NCBI GenBank assembly: GCA_963750915.1
Contig: CAVVSF010000002.1
Coordinates: forward strand, 558,001-622,000
DNA: 64,000 bases
Source: DATBJJ01 sp963750915
GTDB lineage: Bacteria; Acidobacteriota; Vicinamibacteria; Vicinamibacterales; 2-12-FULL-66-21
Direction: 5' to 3'
In this document: in pieces, positions 16,382 to 24,827 of the stretch
Numbering within the stretch: position 1 is the stretch's first letter
How the letters are laid out: each line of letters begins with the position of its first letter
The notes under the pieces: generated by a model
What the model was told of the DNA's origin: nothing
Database searches by the model: none
What the model saw: only the letters and a program-made list of their open reading frames with translations
Program-made: the position numbers and the translations under genes

Positions 16382-17257
16382 ATGTTCAAGGGAATCGTGC
16401 TCGCGGGAGGGTCCGGCTCGCGTCTGCATCCGCTGACGCGCAGCATCAGCAAGCAGCTTCTGCCGGTCTACAACAAGCCGATGGTGTATTACCCGCTGTC
16501 GTCGCTGATGCTGGCGGGTATTCGCGACATCCTCGTCATCACGACGCCGCAGGATCAGGAGAGCTTCCGCCGCCTGCTTGGCGACGGCGGCGACTTCGGC
16601 GTCTCGATCTCCTACGCGGCGCAGCCCAGCCCGGATGGGCTGGCGCAGGCGTTCATCATCGGCCGTGAGTTCATCGGCGACAGCCAGGTCGCGCTGGCGC
16701 TCGGCGACAACATCTTCTACGGCGCCGGCTTCTCGGAGGCGCTCCGCAGTGCCGCCGCCCACACCGAGGGTGCGACGGTGTTCGGGTATCAGGTGCGCGA
16801 CCCGGAACGCTACGGCGTCGTCGAGTTCGACACCGGTGGACGCGCAATCGGACTGGAAGAGAAGCCCGCACAGCCGAAGTCGTCGTATGCCGTGACCGGC
16901 CTGTACTTCTACGACAACGAGGTCGTCGACATCGCCCGCGCCCTGAAGCCGTCGCCGCGCGGCGAGCTCGAGATCACCGATGTCAACCGCGAGTACCTGT
17001 CGCGCGGGCAGCTGCGCGTCGAGCGGCTCGGCCGTGGCATCGCCTGGCTCGACACCGGGACGCACGAATCACTGGTGCAGGCTTCCAACTTCATCCAGGC
17101 GGTGGAGGAGCGCCAGGGGCTGCTCGTCGGGTGCCTCGAAGAGATCGCCTATCGCATGCACTACATCGACGCCGATCGGCTGGCCCGCCTGGCGGGCGCG
17201 ATGAAGGGCAGCACCTACGGACAGTACCTCCTGCACCTGCTGCAGGAAGAAGCCTGA
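16382..17257 (+). CDS. rfbA: glucose-1-phosphate thymidylyltransferase
   Basis: A 291-residue enzyme making dTDP-glucose from dTTP and glucose 1-phosphate, the first step of dTDP-rhamnose synthesis. The nucleotide loop GIVLAGGSGSRLHPLT (about 4-19), the KQLLPVYNKPMVYYPLS segment, LALGDNIFYG and LEEKPAQPKSSYAVTGLYFY are all present. rfbC follows 15 bp downstream. rfbB and rfbD are not in the window. In-frame codons further upstream are rejected because ATG 16382 opens the nucleotidyltransferase domain and lies 9 nt after a TACAAT box. Confidence 0.95.
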   Translation: MFKGIVLAGGSGSRLHPLTRSISKQLLPVYNKPMVYYPLSSLMLAGIRDILVITTPQDQESFRRLLGDGGDFGVSISYAAQPSPDGLAQAFIIGREFIGDSQVALALGDNIFYGAGFSEALRSAAAHTEGATVFGYQVRDPERYGVVEFDTGGRAIGLEEKPAQPKSSYAVTGLYFYDNEVVDIARALKPSPRGELEITDVNREYLSRGQLRVERLGRGIAWLDTGTHESLVQASNFIQAVEERQGLLVGCLEEIAYRMHYIDADRLARLAGAMKGSTYGQYLLHLLQEEA

Positions 17258-17272
17258 TCGTTTCCGACGCGC

Positions 17273-17806
17273 ATGCCGTTCACATTCGAGCCGACCGAGA
17301 TTCCCGACGTCCTGATCGTCTCGCCGAAGGTGTTCGCCGACGCCCGCGGCTACTTCATGGAAGCCTTCAAGCAATCCGAGTTCGAGGCGGCGGGGCTCGG
17401 GCTGCCCTTCGTCCAGGAGAACCAGTCGCGCTCGACGGCGGGCACGCTCCGCGGCCTGCACTATCAGCGCGAGCCGCGGCCGCAGGGAAAGCTCGTGCGC
17501 GTCACCCTCGGCGAGATCTTCGATGTCGCCGTCGACATCCGGCCGGACAGCCCGACCTTCGCCCGCTGGGTCGGCGTGACCCTGTCGGCGGAGAACCGCA
17601 AGGCGATCTATGTCCCGCCCGGTTTCGCGCACGGCTTCTGCGTCATCAGTCCCGAGGCCGAGGTGATCTACAAGACGACGGAGGAGTACGCGCCGGCGCT
17701 CGAGCACGGGATCGCGTGGAACGATCCGGCGATCGGCATCACGTGGCCGGTGCGCGAGCCGATCCTGTCGACCCGGGATGAACACTGGCCGCCGTTCGCG
17801 AGATAG
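17273..17806 (+). CDS. rfbC: dTDP-4-dehydrorhamnose 3,5-epimerase
   Basis: A 177-residue cupin-type epimerase in the dTDP-L-rhamnose pathway. The catalytic His lies in TLRGLHYQ (about residue 63), and DVAVDIR, FAHGFCVIS and the Tyr-containing EVIYKTTEEYAP are also seen. It is co-directional with rfbA. With rfbA it supplies activated sugar for lipopolysaccharide or exopolysaccharide; the remaining pathway genes must lie elsewhere. Confidence 0.94.
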   Translation: MPFTFEPTEIPDVLIVSPKVFADARGYFMEAFKQSEFEAAGLGLPFVQENQSRSTAGTLRGLHYQREPRPQGKLVRVTLGEIFDVAVDIRPDSPTFARWVGVTLSAENRKAIYVPPGFAHGFCVISPEAEVIYKTTEEYAPALEHGIAWNDPAIGITWPVREPILSTRDEHWPPFAR

Positions 17807-17861
17807 TTGTTCCCGGAACGGCACATTGTTGCCGCCTGAAGTCGCTGCTGCGAAACCCTGC

Positions 17862-17867
17862 TACACT
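17862..17867 (+). promoter_or_regulatory. possible -10 box TACACT
   Basis: TACACT lies about 40 nt before the TTG start of the CsgG-family gene, leaving room for a transcribed GGAGG. No clear -35 is present. Confidence 0.35.
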
Positions 17868-17907
17868 ATTCCTACCCCAGCTTTAAAAATTCCCTGCGGA
17901 GGTTCAT

Positions 17908-18618
17908 TTGCGCGCAGCAGCACGTACAGCAGCATTCACCCTGGCGGTGGCGGGAGTCTTCCTGGCCACCGTGGCCGGTCGCGCCGCCGAACAGAGCACG
18001 CGGCCGTCGATTGCCGTCCTCGGTTTCGAATACGGCACCATCGAGAGATGGTGGAGCGGCACACAGGACATCGGAGAAGGCATCTCCGACATGCTCGTTG
18101 ACGAGCTCGTCAACGACGGCAGCTTCCGCGTCATCGAGCGGAAGCGCCTCGATGCCGTGCTGGCCGAGCAGAACTTTGCGAACAGCGAGCGCACGGACCC
18201 GAGCGCAAAGACGCTGGCGCAGCTCGGGAAGGTGCTGGGCGTGCAGTACCTGGTCGTCGGGTCGATCACCAAGTTCGGCACCGAGAAGAGCAATAAGAGC
18301 TTCAGCGGCGGCGGCTGGGGCAGCGCCTACGGCGTCGGGTCGGTCGGGACGTCGAAGGGCAAGGCGAACGTGGCGATCACGGCCCGCATCATCGACACGA
18401 CGACGGCCGAGATCATGGCCAGCGCCAAGGGCGATGGCACCTCCAAGCGCAGCGGCCTGCTCCTCGGCGGCGCCGGTGGCGGCGGCGGTGGCGGCGGCAT
18501 GGGCGGCATCGACTTCGGCGCCTCTGAGTTCCGCGAGACGATCCTCGGCGAGGCGACCGAGATGGCGGTCAAGGCGACGGCGAGCAAGCTGATCGCCGCC
18601 AAGAGCCGCCTCGAGTAG
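17908..18618 (+). CDS. CsgG/HfaB-family outer-membrane-associated protein
   Basis: About 236 residues with a signal peptide (to about residue 27). The CsgG-type core reads SIAVLGFEYGT...GEGISDMLVDELVNDGSFRVIERKRLDAVL, then QLGKVLGVQYLVVGSITKFG. CsgG forms curli secretion channels, while many relatives are lipoproteins of unknown role. No lipobox Cys is visible here. A glycine tract (about 191-199) precedes the C-terminal helix. The start is TTG with GGAGG 6 nt upstream. No other curli genes are nearby, so curli secretion is not implied. Confidence 0.8.
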   Translation: MRAAARTAAFTLAVAGVFLATVAGRAAEQSTRPSIAVLGFEYGTIERWWSGTQDIGEGISDMLVDELVNDGSFRVIERKRLDAVLAEQNFANSERTDPSAKTLAQLGKVLGVQYLVVGSITKFGTEKSNKSFSGGGWGSAYGVGSVGTSKGKANVAITARIIDTTTAEIMASAKGDGTSKRSGLLLGGAGGGGGGGGMGGIDFGASEFRETILGEATEMAVKATASKLIAAKSRLE

Positions 18619-18643
18619 CTCAGTTTCGTCAAACGCAGTTCAG

Positions 18644-18680
18644 GGCGGGTGGCCTCCGGGTCACCCGCCTTTTTCTTTTT
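18644..18680 (+). terminator. Rho-independent terminator
   Basis: The stem GGCGGGTG / CACCCGCC (18644-18651 with 18662-18669) is followed directly by TTTTTCTTTTT. It lies 26 bp after the CsgG-family stop. Confidence 0.9.
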
Positions 18681-19130
18681 CCGATCGAAACGCTCGATGT
18701 GAGGACGCGTGAACGCGGGCGCGTCGCGTCGGGCCGCGGCGCCGACTTCGCGCCGTGGAAAACGGACCCTCCGCGGCGTGCCTCACGATGCGGCGGCGGC
18801 TTGGGGTTTGCCGCACGCCGGTAAAGCATCGGTTCGGCCACGAGGTCGCTCGACCGCCGGAGACGAATCAGCGCCGCCGCCGATGGGACCCGCTGCGGGC
18901 CCGTTTTTCGCCTGCGCTGTCACGGCGCTCACACGTCGCCCCGTCCCGACGCGCCGCACCCGCGGGAGCGCGTCAGGCGGTTCGATCGCGTGAGGACGAA
19001 GCCGCGGCGAGGCCCTTCGACGCCGCTCAGGGCAGGCTGGCTGGTCAGGCCCGTGGAAATACTCCGGGCCGGTCCATGTCGACGACCCGCCAGATGCATC
19101 TGCCGGGCTTGCCGCCTAGAATGAGGGGGA
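18681..19130. other. gene-free stretch before tRNA-Leu
   Basis: About 450 bp with only low-complexity open frames. I see nothing convincing except a copy of the CCTTCGACGCCGCTCAGGGC dispersed repeat at about 19013-19036. Confidence 0.6.
19013..19036. repeat. dispersed TTCGAC..GCTCAGG repeat
   Basis: CCCTTCGACGCCGCTCAGGG followed by CAGG matches the arms of the inverted repeat at 4688-4723 and the sequence at 55095-55130. Confidence 0.5.
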
Positions 19131-19216
19131 GCCGGGGTGGCGGAACTGGCAGACGCTCAGGACTTAAAATCCTGTGACCCCACAAGGTCGTCCGGGTTCG
19201 ATGCCCGGCCCCGGCA
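19131..19216 (+). tRNA. tRNA-Leu (anticodon TAA)
   Basis: An 86-nt cloverleaf: acceptor GCCGGGG / CCCCGGC (19131-19137 with 19209-19215), discriminator A, and anticodon stem CAGGA / TCCTG around CTTAAAA with anticodon TAA at 19165-19167. A long class II variable arm (GACCCCACAAGGTC) and the T loop GTTCGAT complete it. The 3' CCA is not encoded. The long variable arm and UAA anticodon identify tRNA-Leu, reading UUA and UUG. Confidence 0.96.
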
Positions 19217-19641
19217 CTAAACCCCTGCGCGATGACCGCGAGCGTGCCCGCAGCCCCGCCAATCAAACCGCCAAGCCGTAGCAATCCTGGCCACCGCGCG
19301 AGACGACGTACACGACCGGCTCCCGAGAGCTGCCGACCTCGTCTCTCGTGATGAGCTGACGCGGAGGCGTCACAGAGGATCCGCAGCCCCGCGTCGTCAC
19401 CCAACCTGGGCTCGCCTCCGTGAGGACGAAACGTACAGACGAGCCCGCAACTCTCCTCCAACCAGACTCTTAGCCGCTCACCCGAACGGGCATCCAAAAC
19501 CCACCTCCTGCCCATGGCGCCGGTTCCTCGCTATCCATAACCTTGCCCGCAACACCGCGCAGCCGAAGTCGCTCCTTGCCGGCGCCGCGTTCGGGCGGCC
19601 CAGGACCGAATTCCAGGCGCACACGTCCCACGGAGGCAGAA
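19217..19641. other. non-coding stretch after tRNA-Leu
   Basis: About 425 bp without a supportable gene. Minus-strand open frames here run across the tRNA and have no family likeness. No integrase, repeated tRNA 3' end or att-like duplication was found by eye. Confidence 0.55.
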
Positions 19642-20895
19642 ATGAAGAGGCTTTCCATCATCGGTCTGTTCTGTCTGATTTCGGCAGGGCCCGCTCGCGC
19701 AGATGTCGTGGTCGATTGGAACGTGGTCACTGCCCAGGCGATCGCCGCCGCTGCGCGGCCAAGCCCTGCGAACGTATTCGACTACACCATGGTCCACTTG
19801 GCGATGCACGACGCCATCCAGGCAATTGAAGGACGGTTCCACAGGTACTGCGCTGCCGTTCCGAACGGCTCAGGTTCCCCGGTCGCGGCTGCGGCCACGG
19901 CTGCGCATCATGTGCTCGTCAGCCTTTTTCCAGCTCAGACGGAGACCCTCGACCAAGCCTATGACACCTACCTCGCCGACCTCAGCCTCACGGGCGATCT
20001 TGGTGTGCTTTCAGGCCACCAGGCCGCCGCTTGTATCCTCAGGCTGCGAGAAAATGACGGACGCTACCCTTCCAACCCTGAAGCCTTCTATGGCGGCACC
20101 GAGCCGGGCGAATGGCGTCCGACGTCCTTCCTTCCCGGAACGCCTCCGGTACCTGTACCGATGGTGACTCCGTGGGTGGCCACGGTGACGCCTTTCGCCC
20201 TCAAAGACCCTGCGCAGTTCCGTGCCTCCCCACCGCCGCCGCATCTGACGAGCGGCAAATACGCGAAGGACTACAACGAAGTCAAAGCGCTGGGGAGTCT
20301 GGTCAATAGCGCCCGCTCCCCTGAGCAGACCGACGTTGCCTATTTCTTTGCCGACAACTCGATCCTGTTGTGGACGCGGCTCCTGCGGTCCCTGACGGGT
20401 TCGCATCTGAGCAACAGCGGCGACAGTGGCCGACTGTTTGCGCTGGTTTACATGGCAGTTGCCGATGCATACATAACGGCCTGGGACAGCAAGCGGCACT
20501 GGAACTTCTGGCGGCCGATTACGGCAATCCACGAAGGCGACCATGATGGCAACGCTCATACGGCGGGCGACCCCGCCTGGCAGTCGCTTATCACCACACC
20601 GAGCTATCCGGATTACACGTCGGGCGCGAACAATAATTCGGGCGCAGTAACCACCATGCTCGCAAACTTCTTCGGGACTGACGAGATGATTTTCTCGATG
20701 ACGAGTAACACGCCTCAGGTGGTCCAGAAGACGCGAACGTACAGCAGGTTCTCGGACGCGGCAGCTGAGGTCGTCGACGCTCGCGTCTATCTGGGCATCC
20801 ACTTTCGCTTCGCAGATACCGTGGCGCGCAGACAGGGGTCGCACGTGGCCAACTGGGCCTTCAGCCACTTCCTGCAGCCCATCAGTCAGGATTGA
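19642..20895 (+). CDS. vanadium-haloperoxidase / PAP2-like protein, altered active site
   Basis: A 417-residue exported protein (signal peptide to about residue 20, GPARAD). The vanadate/phosphate pocket of the VCPO-PAP2 superfamily is visible: KRHWNFWRP (Lys about 284) fits KX6RP, and RVYLGIHFRFAD (Arg about 381, His about 387) fits the third motif. The middle motif reads PDYTSGANNNSG, with Ala at about 329 where PSGH has His. It could be a phosphatase-like or inactive relative. GGAGG precedes the ATG. Base composition is visibly less GC-rich than the neighbours. Confidence 0.75.
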   Translation: MKRLSIIGLFCLISAGPARADVVVDWNVVTAQAIAAAARPSPANVFDYTMVHLAMHDAIQAIEGRFHRYCAAVPNGSGSPVAAAATAAHHVLVSLFPAQTETLDQAYDTYLADLSLTGDLGVLSGHQAAACILRLRENDGRYPSNPEAFYGGTEPGEWRPTSFLPGTPPVPVPMVTPWVATVTPFALKDPAQFRASPPPPHLTSGKYAKDYNEVKALGSLVNSARSPEQTDVAYFFADNSILLWTRLLRSLTGSHLSNSGDSGRLFALVYMAVADAYITAWDSKRHWNFWRPITAIHEGDHDGNAHTAGDPAWQSLITTPSYPDYTSGANNNSGAVTTMLANFFGTDEMIFSMTSNTPQVVQKTRTYSRFSDAAAEVVDARVYLGIHFRFADTVARRQGSHVANWAFSHFLQPISQD

Positions 20896-20995
20896 GGGTT
20901 GAATGACGGGAGCCGTTTGTGCTGCGGTTCCGTCTCGCCATGATAAACGCACCATGAACGACAGGACTAATGGAGTCGTCTCGTTCGCGTAACGC

Positions 20996-21039
20996 CGTTC
21001 TCGGTCTGTCGAAGGGGAGCTGACTAGGGACCGAGAACG
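20996..21039 (+). terminator. perfect 11-bp inverted repeat after haloperoxidase-like gene
   Basis: CGTTCTCGGTC (20996-21006) pairs exactly with GACCGAGAACG (21029-21039) across a 22-nt loop. It lies about 100 bp after the stop, without a T-run. A terminator role is likely but unproven. Confidence 0.4.
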
Positions 21040-21111
21040 CGCGTTATGCTGATCGCGAAATGGGATCTCTAAGCGCGCGGCAACGTCGGCCGTGGTGACC
21101 CGGGCCTGCCG

Positions 21112-21702
21112 ATGTTCTTGCTGACGCGCCCGTCGCCGGCCGCGATCGCGCAGTTCATCGAGCGCTCCCGCGACCTGCCTTTGAGCTATGCGCCGGTAGG
21201 GATCTCCGCGACTGGCGCTCCAGGCTTCGATGCTGACGAGATCGTCGCGGTGATCGGCAAGGGCGAAGCCGCCTACGCCCGCGCCCGGCGCGCCCTGTTT
21301 CGCTGGGCGCACTTCGACGTCGGCTGGGTCGAAGTCCATTCAACTCTCGCGGCGATCGCGCCAGGGGCGAACTTCGCCGTTCTCATCCGCCACTTCGGCT
21401 TCTGGTCCTTGAACGGCTGCCGCGTCGTCTCGCTCGCCGACGATCCTGCGGACCTGACCGCGGGATTCGCCTACGGCACGCTCGGCACACATGCGGAGTG
21501 CGGGGAAGAGCAGTTCATGGTGACGCTCGAGGCGGCGACCGGCGACGTCTCTTACCGGCTGCGAGCGGCGTCGCGGCCGCGCGCCCTCGCCAGGGCGGGG
21601 TATCCGATTGCGCGCCTGCTGCAAGCCCGATTCAGGCGCGATTCCGCCGCTGCCATCGCCCGGGCCGTCAGCGACGCGAACACCCGTCAGCACTCCGCTT
21701 GA
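21112..21702 (+). CDS. DUF1990 family protein
   Basis: A 196-residue cytosolic protein with DUF1990 hallmarks: PLSYAPVG near the N-terminus, GKGEAAYARARRALFRWAHF in the middle, and FAYGTLGTHAECGEEQFMVTL toward the end. The family is widespread in bacteria and plants and functionally uncharacterised. The start used is ATG; no Shine-Dalgarno is visible. It is followed 15 bp later by a small membrane protein and then lspA in the same direction. Confidence 0.82.
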   Translation: MFLLTRPSPAAIAQFIERSRDLPLSYAPVGISATGAPGFDADEIVAVIGKGEAAYARARRALFRWAHFDVGWVEVHSTLAAIAPGANFAVLIRHFGFWSLNGCRVVSLADDPADLTAGFAYGTLGTHAECGEEQFMVTLEAATGDVSYRLRAASRPRALARAGYPIARLLQARFRRDSAAAIARAVSDANTRQHSA

Positions 21703-21717
21703 GGCAGAATAGGGACA

Positions 21718-21906
21718 GTGTTCGTATCGGCCGTCAGGACGCCTATGCAGGAAACCATCGCCGATCTGATTCGTGGCGTCGGATGCGCGTTCCTGTGGGC
21801 GGTGAGGCTGGGAAGTTACAGGCCGTCCGACCAGGCGAGCGAAGGCGCGATCGGCCTCGCGATCGTTCTCGGCGTGATGGCCGTCGCCTATTGGTGGAGC
21901 GCGTAG
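21718..21906 (+). CDS. small single-helix membrane protein, 62 aa
   Basis: One hydrophobic helix at the C-terminus (GAIGLAIVLGVMAVAYWWSA) follows an amphipathic N-terminal half. The GTG at 21718 is preceded by AGGGA; ATG 21745 is a possible alternative. It ends 5 bp before lspA, suggesting a common transcript. No family is recognised. Confidence 0.5.
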   Translation: MFVSAVRTPMQETIADLIRGVGCAFLWAVRLGSYRPSDQASEGAIGLAIVLGVMAVAYWWSA

Positions 21907-21911
21907 CCCCG

Positions 21912-22511
21912 ATGTCAGCACCGTCACCCGCTTCGTTCGACGACGACGATCAGGGGTCTGCCGGCGGACCGCGGCTTCGCGTCAGCGCGCTCGTCATCCG
22001 CATTGCCGTCGTCCTGGCGCTCGCGTCCTGCATCGGCTGCGACCGCGTCACCAAGCACGTCGCCGCGACGACGCTCGCCGGCGAGGCCGGGCGATCGTTT
22101 CTTGCCGATACGGTGCGTTTCCAGTACGTCGAGAACGCGGGCGGCTTCCTCGGCCTCGGATCGGATCTGCCGCCGGCCGTCCGCACCGGCATCTTCACCG
22201 TCGGTGTCGGGTTGATGCTGATCGTCGTCGGCGTCGCGGCGGTCAGGATGCAGTTGACCCGGCTGCAGCGCTTCGGTCTCCTTCTCTTCGTCACCGGCGG
22301 CGCCTCGAACTGGATCGATCGCGTCGTTCACGGCAGCGTCATCGACTTCATGAACGTCGGTCTCGGACCGCTGCGGACGGGCATCTTCAACGTCGCCGAC
22401 ATTTCGATCACGCTTGGCGCCGTGCTGGTCGTACTCGCGGAGCTGCGCCCGCTCGAACGCATCAGCGACGCGCCGGGCGCGCCGCCGGCCGATGATTCCG
22501 GGCGCGGATAG
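21912..22511 (+). CDS. lspA: lipoprotein signal peptidase (signal peptidase II)
   Basis: About 199 residues with four membrane helices. Catalytic Asp residues are seen in GGASNWIDRVVHG and FNVADISITLG, and the family DRVTK and QYVENAGGFLGLG motifs are present. It cleaves prolipoproteins before the lipidated Cys. The N-terminal tail of about 25 Asp/Ser/Pro-rich residues is longer than usual and the C-terminus carries an extra proline-rich stretch. Lipoprotein clients in this window include TesA and the SpoIID protein. Confidence 0.92.
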   Translation: MSAPSPASFDDDDQGSAGGPRLRVSALVIRIAVVLALASCIGCDRVTKHVAATTLAGEAGRSFLADTVRFQYVENAGGFLGLGSDLPPAVRTGIFTVGVGLMLIVVGVAAVRMQLTRLQRFGLLLFVTGGASNWIDRVVHGSVIDFMNVGLGPLRTGIFNVADISITLGAVLVVLAELRPLERISDAPGAPPADDSGRG

Positions 22512-22518
22512 TCGGGAC

Positions 22519-22749
22519 TTACTCGGACGCGGGAGGGCCCGGCGGCGAAGGCGGATGATTCCCGCGCTTGCGGACCGTCGACCAGCCGGCAAGCCCCAGC
22601 GCCAGCATGAAGAGTCCGCCGAGGAGCGGCGTCGCTTCGATCCGGCCCGTACGCATCGCCGTCATCAGGACGGCGGACAAGCTGAACGCCGCCGCTACGA
22701 AGGCAAGCGCAACCGCAATCCTCTGGGTGCGAAGCTGTTCTGGCGTCAC
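22519..22749 (-). CDS. small two-helix membrane protein, 76 aa
   Basis: Two hydrophobic helices (about 10-28 and 40-57) are followed by a basic, proline-rich tail RKRGNHPPSPPGPP. It starts at GTG 22749 with TAGGCT ending 6 nt upstream and no Shine-Dalgarno. It converges on lspA with an 8-bp gap. Family unknown. Confidence 0.5.
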   Translation of the reverse strand: MTPEQLRTQRIAVALAFVAAAFSLSAVLMTAMRTGRIEATPLLGGLFMLALGLAGWSTVRKRGNHPPSPPGPPASE

Positions 22750-22755
22750 GGACGC

Positions 22756-22761
22756 AGCCTA
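22756..22761 (-). promoter_or_regulatory. TAGGCT -10-like box, leaderless type
   Basis: Minus-strand TAGGCT ends 6 nt before the GTG of the 76-residue membrane protein. Confidence 0.4.
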
Positions 22762-22848
22762 GCACAGCCCGGTTTCGCGATTCCTGCGGGGCATTGCCGG
22801 TGTCACCGGCATAGAGTCTGCAGCTCGAAGGGTACTCAGGAGGTAGGT

Positions 22849-23277
22849 ATGTTCAGGGCACTCTTCAAGCTCATCCTGATGCTGATCATTCTCGTGGCGG
22901 TCGGCGGGTTCTTCCTCGGCTGGTGGCATGGCGGCGTGCCCCAGTCCGAACGCGATGCCCTCGCCACCGCCGGGAGGGAAGGCGCCGCACGGGCGCGCGA
23001 GGCTGGCGCCGATCTCTCGGCGAAAGCCGCGGTCGTCGCGAAGGACACCAAGGAGGCGCTGGGCGACGGCGCGCTCACCGCGAAGATCAAAGCCAAGATG
23101 GCGCTGGACGACACCGTCAAGGCGCTCGATCTCAACGTCGACACCACCAACGGGATCGTGACCGTGACCGGCAAGGTTCGTTCGGCCGCCGAGCGCGAGC
23201 GGGCGCTGACGCTGGCGCGGGAGACGGAAGGCGTTCGTCAGGTCGTCGACAAGACGACGCTGGACGGGGGGCGGTAG
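22849..23277 (+). CDS. BON-domain protein with N-terminal membrane anchor
   Basis: A 142-residue protein with one membrane helix (about 5-25) and an Ala-rich helical linker. The BON domain starts near residue 75: LTAKIKAKMALDDTVKALDLNVDTTNGIVTVTGKVRS..ERERALTLARETEGVRQVVD. BON domains (as in OsmY) bind membranes or polysaccharide and are linked to osmotic stress. AGGAGG lies 5 nt before the ATG, so it is SD-led. Confidence 0.85.
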   Translation: MFRALFKLILMLIILVAVGGFFLGWWHGGVPQSERDALATAGREGAARAREAGADLSAKAAVVAKDTKEALGDGALTAKIKAKMALDDTVKALDLNVDTTNGIVTVTGKVRSAAERERALTLARETEGVRQVVDKTTLDGGR

Positions 23278-23298
23278 GGGAATGGCACGGCCGGCCGC

Positions 23299-23529
23299 TC
23301 AGGCGCGCCCGGCTGTCTGGGGCTGGCCGACGGGGCCGGACCAGCCGGTCGCGTTGAGCCGCTGTTCGAGGGCGAGCCAGAGCCGATGAGCATCGTTCGA
23401 GCACTTGGCATAGTGCGTCTGCACGCGCCCGTCGGAGTCGGTCAGCACGATGGCGTAAGTGCCGGCGACGGTCGTGCGTCGGATTTCACACTGTAGCAAC
23501 GCCGCGTGCTTCTCGTAGAAGTACAGCAC
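23299..23529 (-). CDS. hypothetical protein, 76 aa
   Basis: A small soluble protein with several predicted strands (LLQCEIRRTTVAGTYAIVLT) and a helix (DAHRLWLALEQRL). GTG start; no Shine-Dalgarno or clear -10 box was found. It is not assigned to a family. It lies between the BON gene, which converges on it, and the divergent 120-residue gene. Confidence 0.45.
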   Translation of the reverse strand: MLYFYEKHAALLQCEIRRTTVAGTYAIVLTDSDGRVQTHYAKCSNDAHRLWLALEQRLNATGWSGPVGQPQTAGRA

Positions 23530-23644
23530 GATCCAACTCTCGGCTGAGCCGGCCCACCCCTGTAGGCGCGCCTCGAACCCTGGTCGCAGCGACGAGTTCC
23601 AAGCCTGCAGCCATTCGGGGGATGGTCCGATACGTCACCACAGA

Positions 23645-24007
23645 ATGGCCAGCTACTGGATCGTGGTCACACGCGAGAACACCGAGCTTTTCGACCTGTT
23701 GTCGGTCGCCTTTCGAGGCCGCCGCGATTTCAGCGTCATCGTTGATCGGCGGGGCGCCGCGAGGGAGGCGGAACGCGTCGGCAAGCCCGGCCGTGCCCCG
23801 GCGCTCGGCCCCGACGAGTTCGTCGTCGCCGAACGCCTCGAGCCGATCGGCCACGCGGCTGATTCGAGTGGGGAAGGGAATCGGGGGAGGACCGCCGGCG
23901 TGCTGGTGCGGCGCCGGCGCGTGCCGCCAGGGTCGCGGCGCAAGTCGCCGCGCGGCAGCGGCGGCGGTTCCCCTCGAACCCCGGCGCCGCTCGCTGCCGC
24001 GCGCTGA
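23645..24007 (+). CDS. hypothetical protein, 120 aa
   Basis: The first 50 residues look like a folded domain (SYWIVVTRENTELFDLLSVAFRGRR..FSVIVDRR), reminiscent of a receiver-like alpha/beta start. The second half is Arg/Pro/Gly-rich and probably disordered, or lies beyond an unnoticed frameshift. Function unknown. It converges with the DUF4412 gene. Confidence 0.5.
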   Translation: MASYWIVVTRENTELFDLLSVAFRGRRDFSVIVDRRGAAREAERVGKPGRAPALGPDEFVVAERLEPIGHAADSSGEGNRGRTAGVLVRRRRVPPGSRRKSPRGSGGGSPRTPAPLAAAR

Positions 24008-24009
24008 GC

Positions 24010-24783
24010 CTACTTCTTGACTGAATAGCCGGCCGGCACTTCGAAGGTCGAGTCCGGGATGGCGTCGGTCGTGATCGACACGACCTCGGTCGTGATCGTG
24101 CTGCTCATTTTCTTCATCATCTCGGCCATCGGTCCGCTGCCGTCCATGGCGACGGTGGTCTCCGCCGCCAGCGGGATGCCGAGCTCCGACATCTGCCGCT
24201 GCATGTCGGCCATCGCCTTCGCCAGCGCCGGCTGCGCCTTGGCCTGCGCCGGGTCGAAGAACATCCCGCCCTGCGACGCCGCCTTGTAGAACGCGACGAA
24301 GTCGGCCATGCCCGGGGCGTTCTTGGCCAGGCACTGCGGCCCGCTCATCACCATCGTGATGCCGGCGCCCTGCATCGGCACGGCGACCTTCACGTCGTAG
24401 ACCGTGCAGGACATGCCGGCAACGGTACGGGTCTGCGTCGTCGGATTGATGGCGACGCTGAGGTCGCCGGCGCTCACCTTGCTCAGCGCTTCGCCCATCG
24501 TCGCCATGTCGAGGATCTGTGCCTGCTTCTTCTCGTGGTCGATCACCATCATTCGCCGCCCGACGGCGTCGATGATGGTCGTGGTCGAGCGCCCGGCGCC
24601 GGTCGCCTGATCCATGCGCATCTTCCCGCCCTTGAGGTACTGGGTCATGTCGCCGACGGCGCCGCCGACCATGCCCTTGCCAGAGCCCTTCGTCTTGACC
24701 GTGACGTCGGCCAACGCCGGTGACGCCAGGGCGGTACACAGCACGGCCACCAGACCAGGAACGAGAAGACGCGTCGATCTCAT
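24010..24783 (-). CDS. DUF4412-type exported protein
   Basis: A 257-residue protein with a signal peptide (to about residue 25, SPALAD). The mature part has DUF4412-like features: GKMRMDQATG followed by a TTTIID...RMMVIDHEKKQAQILD segment, two Cys (TVAGMSCTVYDV and SGPQCLAK) that may form a disulfide, and a Met-rich helix (MKKMSSTI). Function unknown; periplasmic location inferred. AGGAG lies 7 nt before the ATG, and TACAAT at 24828-24833 is a plausible -10. Confidence 0.75.
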   Translation of the reverse strand: MRSTRLLVPGLVAVLCTALASPALADVTVKTKGSGKGMVGGAVGDMTQYLKGGKMRMDQATGAGRSTTTIIDAVGRRMMVIDHEKKQAQILDMATMGEALSKVSAGDLSVAINPTTQTRTVAGMSCTVYDVKVAVPMQGAGITMVMSGPQCLAKNAPGMADFVAFYKAASQGGMFFDPAQAKAQPALAKAMADMQRQMSELGIPLAAETTVAMDGSGPMAEMMKKMSSTITTEVVSITTDAIPDSTFEVPAGYSVKK

Positions 24784-24827
24784 GAAGTAACTCCTGAAGG
24801 GGAGCGGAGCGCCGGGGAGGCCCAGCC

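Noticed and set aside
17908..18618. Curli secretion system
   Set aside because: Only a CsgG-family protein is present; no csgA, csgB, csgE or csgF, and no lipobox.
19045..19515. A 156-residue minus-strand open frame
   Set aside because: It runs through the whole tRNA-Leu gene on the other strand and has no family resemblance.
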